A stretch of 64,000 bases of DNA from Fusarium oxysporum f. sp. lycopersici 4287 (Eukaryota > Ascomycota > Sordariomycetes > Hypocreales > Nectriaceae), in the NCBI RefSeq assembly GCF_000149955.1, contig NW_017264850.1:59106-123105 (forward strand), in the 5' to 3' direction. Position numbers and translations under genes: made by a program. The notes beneath the pieces were generated by a model. It ran no database searches and was not told the origin of the DNA. It saw nothing but the letters and a program-made list of their open reading frames with translations. Positions within the stretch are counted from its first letter, which is position 1. Each line of letters begins with the position of its first letter. Below are positions 9,017 through 17,413 of the stretch, piece by piece.

Positions 9017-11884
9017 CTACAAGTGAGTCTTGGCCAGACCACGCAGAACCGCAACTCCCCCAGCAAGACAAACCTTGCCAGTCTCCTTGACCTCGGTCTC
9101 AAAAATAACATTCTTACCCTGAAGCCACATTTTGGTCTTGAGCGATTGCCCAGGCTCTATGGTGCCCGCGAACCGAACCTTGATACTGAAAATGGGGCCG
9201 TAACTCGAAACGACATGCTTAGTAGCGATACCAAATGAGCAAAGCCCGTGGAGAATGGGTGTTTCGAACCCTCCTGCGGCGCTGGCAGTCGGATCTATGT
9301 GCAGCGGGTTTCTGTCTCCGTTCAGGCGGTATAAAGCTGCTTGACCGCGCGTTGTCTTCTCTTCTACCACTTGATCAGGCTCGCCCTCGGGAATGGCATG
9401 TACAGCTGTGCCCTTGTTTCTATCGCTCCTGGTGGAGGTACCGCCGAAGCCACCAGCACCACGTAGGAAAAGAGTCAGCTCATTGTAGAATATTTTCTCC
9501 CCGGTAGTCTTGTCGCAAGTTGTAGTGCCGATAATTGCTACCGCAGCTTTGCCCTTATCCAGAATATCGATGAGTTTGCTCTCAGATACAAATGTCCCTA
9601 CAGTGGGGATGGGAAACCTGTGGATCTCAAGGTAATGCTCCCCGTGTAGCAGTCTCTTGTAGGAGAAGTTCGGCACCAGATCCTTAAGATCGAACGGTCT
9701 GGCTGCGGTCGTGCCTGGAATGACACCAAAAGATGGGATGACCTCAAAGTCGGGGTGCTTTTCGAATACCCAGGGAAGCTGTGATATGCTGGCTCCAATG
9801 GATAAGTTATACAGTATAATGTCTTTGTCAACAAAGCTCATTTCAGTTGGCTGAGTCTTCGCATTCTTTGCCTTTTCAATAGCCTTGAGCCAGCGCTGGC
9901 TCCCTGACGAGGACTTGTCCAATCTAGCAATGTTTGCCATAATCCGTTGGCGAGTATCCGCAGCATTAGTAGGGGTAGACGTCTTTCCAGGAGTGAATGA
10001 GACTATGTCTCTCCATCTCTCAAGTAGAAACTCCGGAGTAAGGGGACTGTGGACTGGGAAGTCGTAGCCATCTGATCGTTGATATCTCGTCACTGCCTGC
10101 CAACCACAACCAGCCTCGAAGATCGTGCCGCTGGCGTCACTAGGAACCTTGTCGGATGAAAGGAGCAGCACCATCGCCGCTACATATTCCGGCTTGCGAG
10201 ATCTTACTACCTCTTCTGGGAGCACTCCCTTCGTAAGGTTGGTACCGGCTGATGGCGAGATGCAATTAACCACAATATTGTTCTTTCGACCCTCTATGGC
10301 CAAGGCTCTGGAGAAGCCTACAATTGCTGTTTTCTAATCCGGTGTAAGTAAATGCTCATGATAAAGCAATGTAAAATGGTTCAACTTACTGCTGCGGCAT
10401 AGTTTGCCTGCCCGTAATTCCCGTAGGTTCCGCTCGTACTCGTTGTGTTCACGATGCGGCCGTACTTCTGCTTAACCATGTAGGGATATGCTGCTCGCGC
10501 ACACTTGTAGGTTGCTCGCAGATGGATATTGTTCACATCGTCCCACATCTTGTCCGTCATATTTTGGAAGGCTTTGTCTCTTAGTATACCCGCGTTGTTG
10601 ATCAATATGTCGATCCTCCCAAAGGCACGGATCGCAGTATCGATAACAGCGTCACCGTCTTCTACCGAGTGATTGTCCGGAACAGCCACTCCGCCCAGCG
10701 ATTTGATTTCGTTGACAACGCTCTGTGGGTCTTTCCAGTCATTAACAACAATAGATGCTCCGAGTTTGGCTAGTCCAATGCAATAAGCTCTACCGAGTCT
10801 ACCAGAGAACGGATTTTAGTAAGTGATTCCTTGTCATGAATTATGAGATAGTGGCTTACCCAGCACCTCCACCTGTCACAACAGCTACTCTTCCATCAAA
10901 TCGTACCTCGTCCTGCTGTCTATTAGGCGGAAGGTTCTGTGCGTGCTTCAGAAGCTCGACTAAGTTGGCGGTAGTGGTAGGATAGTCGGGGTTTGTGAAG
11001 TCGTTGATTTCATCCCATTTCCCAAGCACAGCCCCTGGTGTCAATGTCTCATCGCACCTGAGAATGGCTCCTTTCGATCTCTCCCATCGAATCTTCGAAA
11101 CGTGTCCTGCACCGACCTCGAAAATGGAACCATTCTCGGATGTGTTGCTTTGGTGACTAAGGACCGCGACCAGTGGCACTACCCATTCTGGTGTCAGATG
11201 TTGAAGTAGGTCCGGTGGCATCACGGTGGCTGTCATGCGACTAGCAGCCACCGGAGCAATGATGTTTGTCAAGATATTGTATTTCAACCCTTCCTTGGCC
11301 AGAGTCTCGCCGAGACCAATCATCCCGGACTTTGCAGCAGCATAGTTGCACTGACCGAAGTTGCCGTACAGCCCAGCAGCCGATGAGGTCAATATGACTC
11401 TTCCAAACTTCTGTTTGCGGAAGTGAATCCATGCAGCCTGTGTCGTCTTATACAGACCTCTCATGTGAACTGCCTGGACCGAGTCCCAATCGGCATCTGT
11501 CATGTTTTTGAAGCTCACATCACGCAGAATTCCAGCGTTATTGATGAGAATATCAATACGGCCAAAGGAGGAAATCGCCGTTTGAACTATAGCGGCACCG
11601 TCCTCGACCGAGTGATGATCTGCTACCGCTTTACCGCCCTCGGCAACAATCTCGCTGACAACTCCATCTGCGCTCTGTGTTTTATGGAGGTTAGCAGCAA
11701 AACGTGCCAAGAGAGTCAAAGTGCCTCTTGCCTTAGAACCCTGTCCGACACCTCTCAAAGATGTTCCAAGGTCATTGACTACGACACTGGCGCCTCTGGC
11801 AGCGAAGAATTTGGCGTAGGCTTTGCCCAGCCCAGAGCCAGCCCCAGTAACGACCACCACCTGTCCATCGTACCGGAGATTCAT
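9017..11884 (-). CDS. FOX2: Peroxisomal multifunctional enzyme type 2 (3-hydroxyacyl-CoA dehydrogenase / enoyl-CoA hydratase 2), 897 aa
   Basis: Exons 11884-11732, 11674-10860, 10798-10390 and 10333-9017 join to 898 codons. The start is ATG 11884 (MNLRYDGQ), the usual family start; an in-frame ATG at 11962 would add 26 odd residues. Domain order fits fungal Fox2: SDR domain A ([11 protein letters not shown]; catalytic YAAAKSG), SDR domain B (TGGGAGLGRAY; NYAAAKTA), then a MaoC-type hydratase 2 domain with [13 protein letters not shown] and [16 protein letters not shown]. It hydrates trans-2-enoyl-CoA to the (3R)-hydroxy form and oxidises it to 3-ketoacyl-CoA in peroxisomal beta-oxidation. The C-terminus is -THL, a weak variant of the PTS1 tripeptide instead of the usual -SKL/-AKL. 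The first intron is GC-AG. The gene faces an SDR gene across a shared promoter. Family identity is firm; the exact chain substrate is unknown. Confidence 0.93.
11675..11731 (-). other. GC-AG intron of the multifunctional enzyme gene
   Basis: The minus strand reads AAG|GCAAGAGG ... GCTAACC ... CACAG|AGC. A GC donor in the typical G|GCAAG context, a good branch site and a CAG acceptor define 57 bp. The stretch has no stop and a length divisible by three, so it would pass as coding. Removing it gives the expected junction GQGSK-SADGVV of the SDR domain. Confidence 0.75.
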
Positions 11885-12499
11885 TTTCAAAACCGAAGAG
11901 ATTCCAAGGATTGTAGGTAGTTGTAAGAGAGAACTAAAGTAAGTTGAATTTAACCAAGACAAATTGCCAGATGGTATTGAGACTTTAGATCAAACTGGCC
12001 CTTACCATGAGCGATTGTCATTACCCTGTTGTTTTATTAGCCGAGGCTCCCACGCATATGTGAGCCTTCCCAAGTAATACAAATGAACTGGGTGCGCTAT
12101 TTCCGAAGCACTTCGTCAATTTTGCGTATTTGTTGCGATGAATGTGCCTTGGCCCGAGGAATGCAAGCCCGCACAGCGAACCTTGGCAGCGGTGGTGATT
12201 GTTAAACATTCGGAGGATATATAGGGTGTACACATTTAATCGAAGTAGACCATTGTGTGCTTATGTCTCACCCCAGAACAAATACTGCAAGCTCCTTCAA
12301 CCATCTGACACTCTGTATATTTGTACATGTCGTACTTCCCCTGCCATTTGCATAAGCAATGTGCTTCTATCCTGTAATAAGGACAATCTCACCCTATACT
12401 ACGATACCGCCATTTACCATCGACCCTGCAATCTCTCCATTTCATACGGAGCGACATCACTATAAAAACACGGAAAGTCTCTGATCAACCTCTCTCGTC
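11885..12499. promoter_or_regulatory. Shared divergent promoter of the multifunctional enzyme and SDR genes
   Basis: 615 bp between divergent starts. Two CCGAGG hexamers occur at 12041-12046 and 12154-12159. A TATA box (TATAAAA, 12461-12467) lies 33 bp before the SDR start codon, so that transcript probably has a very short leader or initiates close to the ATG. The arrangement suggests joint control. Confidence 0.5.
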
Positions 12500-13305
12500 A
12501 TGGCTTTGGAAGGAAAAGTCATAGCAATCACTGGAGGCGCCCAGGGCATTGGCTTAGCAACTGCGAGGCTCATCGCGAGCAGAGGCGCCAGTGTCAGCAT
12601 TCTCGATAACAACCCAACGACACTTGAAGCTGTAGAGGAGGAGTTTGTCACGAACAAGTGGCCAATTCACACATTTACAGCAGACATTAGACAAGCTGAC
12701 AAGGTTGATTCTTGGATTGAGAATGCTGTGAAGAAGTTTGGTCGTCTTGATGGCGCGGTTAATGCGGCGGGAACTGTTGGCAAGTTTCATGGTCAGAAGC
12801 AAATAGCGCTGTTGGATGATGAAGATTGGAACCTCGTTATGGGTATCAACGTCAATGGTGAGTGATCTTCCAGCCAGTACCTATCAACCACTTAGCTGCT
12901 GGGCTAATTGATGGATTAATAGGAATGATGCACTCTCTCCGTGCCCAGCTCCGGCATATTCAATCTGGTGGAAGCATTGTAAACATCGCTTCCAACCTAG
13001 GCTCAAAGGGTGCTCCAGGTTGTGCGCCGTATGCAACGTCTAAGCACGCAGTCATCGGGCTGAGCATGAGCGCCGCCCATGACTATGGATCGCAGGGTAT
13101 AAGAATTAATGTCGTGTCTCCTGGTGGAACCCAAGGGCCATTGATGAGAAGTGTAGTTGGTGACAACCCACCTCCGCCTCCCTCGGTCTTAGGAAAGTAT
13201 GGACAGCCTGAAGAGGTAGCCTTTCAGATAGCCTGGCTTCTGGGACCGGAAAGCACTCATAGCTCGGGCAGTATTTTCCGCGTTGATGGTGGAGAGTTTT
13301 GTTAA
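12500..13305 (+). CDS. Short-chain dehydrogenase/reductase, 246 aa
   Basis: Exons 12500-12857 and 12923-13305 with a 65-bp GTGAGT...TAG intron; 247 codons including stop. It is a classical SDR: cofactor motif TGGAQGIGLA near the N-terminus, NAAG-like VNAAGTVG, active-site SNLGSKGAPGCAPYATSKHA (Ser, Tyr-x3-Lys) and a C-terminal SGSIFRVDGGE. The length fits single-domain SDRs. It should oxidise or reduce a hydroxyl/keto group with NAD(H) or NADP(H); an acidic residue after the second strand (LDNN) favours NAD(H). It has no PTS1 tail (ends -EFC), unlike its neighbours. It shares a promoter with the multifunctional enzyme, so it probably acts in the same pathway; the substrate is not known. Confidence 0.92.
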
Positions 13306-13662
13306 TGATATTAAATACAGATCTGCGGTTGTACAGGGTCTTACTACACCTTATGCACTTCTTTTTGAACATAAAATATTATTTTGTATTTTATCTTCTG
13401 TGATTTCTAGTAGACAACTCGGCTTCCGCGGGTTCAAGATGTGGAACGGGGCCAGTGAAATAGGCGGACTTGGCAAGCCACTTTTAGTTTGTAGTTGTCC
13501 CGATCCCGACTCCGCAGCAAGAAGTCCGCAAAATGAACTGATAACCTGACCAATACTTATAAAATATAAAATACCAGTCACAGTAGCCTAAATATGCGGT
13601 ATATCGTTCATATAACTCATTTTTTATCTCATTATACACTCACTCAAGCACAGCATCACATC
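13306..13662. other. Intergenic stretch
   Basis: 357 bp between two plus-strand genes. It is AT-rich and holds the 3' flank of the SDR gene and the promoter of the next gene. No hexamer of the CCTCGG type and no coding sequence seen. Confidence 0.3.
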
Positions 13663-14507
13663 ATGGCGGTTAAAGCGGCATTCATCGGAGCGTGCGGCGC
13701 TACTTTGCGGCATGTGCTAGCTTGGACATTACTTGATGGTCATAAAGCAGCCGCTCGTAAGTTTAAGGTAACCATACCCTCAGTGTCTAAGCTAATTCGC
13801 CATATATAGTTGTTCGTGATCACTCAAAACTAAAAAAGATTCTCTTGGATCTCGGTGTATCCGAAAAGGTCCAACAGTCACAACTCATCGTTGTCGAAGG
13901 ATCATCCCGCGATGTCTCCACAGTCCGCAATCTTCTTCTCAATGACCCTGAGATTATTTTCAGTGGCATCACAAGCACTTGGAAACTCCGATTTAACCCT
14001 TTTCACCCGATTGCTATGGATGATGCCAGTATCACCGGTGACTCTGCTGCTGCGGTGATGCAAGCTTTAAAAGATCTTGTTTCTACAAACAGTATCACAA
14101 ATCTACCCATCTACGCTCCAATCTCATCGACTGGACATGGCTCTCGTCGGGATCAACCACGTAGCCTCATGCCGCTCTACTGGTGGTTGTTGAAAGAGGC
14201 TCAGGCCGACACTGCGGTTCTCGAGCGTGTTACTCGTGAGGCGGCGACGCAGAAGCAATCTTGTCTTGGTGGATATGTGATGCTTCGACCTCCATTGCTG
14301 ACAGATGGGGAGATGAAAGGGACGAAAGAAGTGCGCGCTGGGTGGATTTGGGAAGACGATATCTTTCGGAAGAGTGATGAGCAAGAAACTAGCGTCAAGG
14401 TAGGATATACTATCAGCAGGATGGATCTGGCAAGATGGATGTTTGAAGAGCTCATCCAAGGAGATTTCCGGAGTTGGAATGGAAAATGCGTAAACCTGAC
14501 ATACTAG
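13663..14507 (+). CDS. NAD(P)-binding atypical SDR (NmrA/isoflavone-reductase-like), 263 aa
   Basis: Exons 13663-13756 and 13810-14507; the 53-bp intron (GTAAGT...TAG) joins frame exactly. The N-terminus MAVKAAFIGACGATLRHVL is a Rossmann start with a GxxGxT-like loop, followed by GHKAAALVRD, as in atypical SDRs that sense or use NAD(P)H. The body shows VVEGSSRDVSTVRNLL, then a distal region with TISRMDLARWMFEELI typical of this family's C-terminal half. No classical Tyr-x3-Lys motif is seen, so it may be a redox sensor rather than an enzyme. It follows the SDR gene in the same orientation. The upstream in-frame ATG is at 13594 only through a non-ATG codon, so 13663 is taken as start. Confidence 0.8.
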
Positions 14508-14971
14508 AACATCTCGTTTTGTCTTTCAGTTGTGTTAACTATTACCTGTATCTAATTTAATATCCATAACTTGATCTGAATCTGCCAACTGTACCGAAAG
14601 CAAACACAGACCCCTGCCTTGTTTCTGTTTGTACGATCTACTATCTTCTGGAAAACTCTCGTAATGGAGACATACTCTAACAAACTTAGGAGCTAGAAAT
14701 AGGCTTTTAGCTACCAGCTTTAGGTCATTGAAATGTTGCAATTGATTTTTCGCTCCTGCTTTCTTTCTTACATTATTATCTCAGTGTTGCGGCCCCACTT
14801 GGCGCCCTTGCCGCTTTGTGCCACTTCTATAAAAACCACGAACATTCATTTGTCCTTATTATACTCCCTCTCTTCCAAACTTTTCTGCCTCTCACCCCAC
14901 CCCTTGTCGCCATCACCCCTCCCCCTGCTTATTGCTCCAGCTACACAGCTAATTGCCTTTGATACTTCTAG
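14508..14971. other. Intergenic stretch with a pyrimidine-rich promoter-like tract
   Basis: 464 bp. CTATAAAAA at about 14827 is TATA-like and is followed by a strongly C/T-rich tract (about 14880-14945), as often found at fungal transcription starts. It could serve the damaged secreted-protein candidate that follows. Confidence 0.3.
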
Positions 14972-15463
14972 ATCGCATGCGACATCGACCCTAAAGGACC
15001 CGAGAAACACAGCGACAGAAGAAGAGACCTTGTCATTCTTGATCATCATGATGATGACGAACCCATCGAGGCAGCTTGCATCTGCACAAATAGGAGCTTT
15101 GATGTCGCTGGCATAATAGGGCTTTACGCAAGTTGTATGGCACAAAACAGCAAGGACACAGAGGGTAAGAATTTCATGGAAAGACAGATTGTGATATGTT
15201 TACTGACAATTATTGAAACAGATATTAATAAGATCATATCGCAATGCTCCTTATTATAAACCTCGTATGTGCATGCAGCTGCATCTGTTGTCTCCGGTAT
15301 CGAGGTCAAGGCAATGAAGCCAGCTGCAACAGTGACTTCCGGGGCTATATCTACTACGGCTGCGGCTTCTGCTACGGAAACAGCGGGTAACAGCGCAGGA
15401 AAGATGACGGGATCTATCATGGCGGTTACTTGGGTCAATTTGATGTTGTTATTCGTCCTGTAA
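14972..15463 (+). pseudogene. Possible remnant of a small Cys-rich, GPI-anchored secreted protein
   Basis: After a CTAG acceptor-like site, the frame from 14972 reads to 15164 (ending in a GTAAGA donor), resumes at 15222 after ACAG, and encodes EAACICTNRSF, a downstream Cys and ISQCS, the spacing of CFEM-like or related small Cys-rich surface proteins. An in-frame TAA at 15257-15259 interrupts it. The same frame then continues as an Ala/Thr/Ser-rich spacer and a hydrophobic end (TWVNLMLLFVL, stop 15461-15463) that looks like a GPI-anchor signal. No start codon or signal peptide in frame was found upstream. It may be a decayed gene, or the 15222-15278 segment may be skipped in splicing, which also keeps frame. 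Evidence is weak but the three pieces agree in frame and order. Confidence 0.35.
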
Positions 15464-15575
15464 ATAAAGAAACCCTACAATGTCTATGAAACATGCATGA
15501 AGAAGGATCGCAGCTGTCTTACCACCATATACCCCAGCATACGACTGAACCCAGATGCAAGAATTGCTATGAATG

Positions 15576-16697
15576 CTATTCGTCAGCAAATCCAACATGG
15601 GAAAAACCACGTTTCGGGGTATTAAGTGGGATTTTGTTGGTAGGCAGTGCTTTGACTCCCTCAGTGATTTTCGCAACGGGATCATCAATCTGGACTTTCT
15701 TGACAGCTTCCATGAGCTGCTGGAAACGACGCAATTCCGTCATTCTCTGAGACTCGGAATCGTACTTGATGCTCTGGAATTCGAGTTCTTCATCTTGATA
15801 TGAAATTAGCGCTAGAACATCCCATAATGCGATGCACATACCAGTGAAAATGGAGTGGAAAGCATTCGCAATCACCTCATCATCGGAGGGTCCGCTTCGC
15901 AAACAAAGTAACATAATAGCGAAAGGAACAACAAATTTATCTCCTACGCATGATTGGGCCAGGAAAATGGTATTTCGTATTCTTTGTTTATCGACAGAAT
16001 TGTTTTGGAGAATGCTCCCTCGAAGGTTGCTTGTGGCTTCTGCCCAGGAACTCCAATTCTGTGGTTGGTTCAGTGCAGGACAAATGCTCGTGAAAAGGCC
16101 GCCATCAATAAGCTGCTGCATTGATATCTGAACGCAATTGTCTTTGATATCCAGTCGTCCCTGACTGAGGTATTCGCCGAAGTAAAACTGGCCTTTTCTC
16201 AGGTTATGTAGCCTTCTAAGATCCGGTTTATCATCTAGCCATTCCAAGGCATCAAGATCGCGAAGGAATACCTGCTTTGGGAAGTCTCGGGTATCAATCA
16301 TTATTATCTTGATATCTGAGAGTTTTGGTCTAGGCCCACCTTTCTTCTCAGGGTCTGTCTGGTGACGATAAAAACCATATTGAAGAAGGAAAAGGAGGGA
16401 GCTGGACCAGGACATGAGATTACAAGGACTTCGGCCAGGATAACAGCAATGCCATTTCAGATGAGCTTTCAACCTAGCGGCGGCCTTCAAAGATGAAAGC
16501 TGTAAGAGGTCTGTGCCACAGGGTGAGCCCGAATTGTGTTTTGTGCTTAAGTGATTGGGAGAGGCTGGAGACTCGACACAGTCAGAGCTTCTATAGCCGT
16601 TTGAACCAGGAAAATGGAGACGGAAAAGGTAAGTTGGAGTCTTGTCAAATGAGAATAGGTTCTCTTGATTTGCTTGAGGTTGGAAGACTTGATGCAT
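15576..16697 (-). CDS. Conserved fungal protein, DUF7587-like N-terminal region, 373 aa
   Basis: Single-exon frame from ATG 16697. The N-terminal part contains TPTYLFRLHFPGSNGYRS, then MSWSSSLLFLLQYGFYRH and a DIKIIMIDTRDFPKQVFL segment. This order (YLFR at the start, W(S/T)SSLLF, hydrophobic strand with IDT) is shared by a widespread Fusarium/Sordariomycete family known to me only as a domain of unknown function; the name is from memory. The C-terminal half is helical (QRMTELRRFQQLMEAVKKV) and may bind other proteins. No membrane segment, no signal peptide. Its role is unknown. It converges with the damaged secreted-protein candidate; the next gene, on the other strand, is a ubiquitin-like-domain protein, another fungal accessory family. 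Confidence 0.65.
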   Translation of the reverse strand: MHQVFQPQANQENLFSFDKTPTYLFRLHFPGSNGYRSSDCVESPASPNHLSTKHNSGSPCGTDLLQLSSLKAAARLKAHLKWHCCYPGRSPCNLMSWSSSLLFLLQYGFYRHQTDPEKKGGPRPKLSDIKIIMIDTRDFPKQVFLRDLDALEWLDDKPDLRRLHNLRKGQFYFGEYLSQGRLDIKDNCVQISMQQLIDGGLFTSICPALNQPQNWSSWAEATSNLRGSILQNNSVDKQRIRNTIFLAQSCVGDKFVVPFAIMLLCLRSGPSDDEVIANAFHSIFTGMCIALWDVLALISYQDEELEFQSIKYDSESQRMTELRRFQQLMEAVKKVQIDDPVAKITEGVKALPTNKIPLNTPKRGFSHVGFADE

Positions 16698-17413
16698 GTT
16701 GCAGGGGCTAGCAAGTGAGGAATGTGAAAGAATTCAAAGTAGTGAATTAGAGCTGAAGAATTCGGCTGTGGCAAGAATTATGTTTGCTGTAGAAGTTCCA
16801 CGAAGCGTGAGACCACGACGAGGTTATGGCGTTGAGTAGGACTTTATATACACCCGGCACTCTATATCAGGCTGATGGCGCGGTGGTCTTGGCAATACAG
16901 AACCAACAAGACGACATTTGTAAGTGGAAAAATGTCGAAAGTAGCTTAGATTATGTCAGATAACAAGTTGCTGATAGGTTTAGCAGATATGCGATCATTA
17001 AGACACAGAGATAATTATGCTGTTGATCAACATACGCATAATGCTCAAGCACTGGTGGGAAACGGCTAGGCAGTGAGAACTACGGTAAACTCTGCTACTA
17101 GCAAGCAGGAGGCCTGGAACGATGCCTGATCGCAAATTCAAGATTGAATGGTGGCTGTGTCTCGAAATATGCCTGTCCATCTGCGTGACCAATCAGGATC
17201 GGTGGCCATAGGCTGCATGAGGCCTCTAGGCGGGCTGTGAATTGAGAATCTCTGTTTTAACGATATCCAATTAATCCCTGTTTATGTAATAGAACACATC
17301 ATGCATGATTGGCATAACGAGGTTAGGACCAACAGCTTTAAAAATGAGGCTGAGCTGATAAACACAACACGAAGCAACCGAAGGCAAATCAATCATCGAC
17401 ATACTACGTGAAA
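16698..17413. promoter_or_regulatory. Divergent promoter region
   Basis: 716 bp between divergent genes at 16697 and 17414. TTATATA (about 16848) stands before the minus-strand gene. No repeats or further coding sequence recognised. Confidence 0.3.

Noticed and set aside
11885..11962. Upstream ATG (11962) as start of the multifunctional enzyme
   Set aside because: It would add 26 hydrophobic residues before the conserved peroxisomal start and no signal for them is expected.
14733..15116. 127-residue plus-strand open frame
   Set aside because: It is a pyrimidine-tract artefact (Leu/Pro/Ser-rich) across a promoter-like region and disagrees with the better-supported frame there.
15124..15438. 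104-residue minus-strand open frame
   Set aside because: Ala/Val-rich mirror of the Ala/Thr-rich tail on the plus strand.
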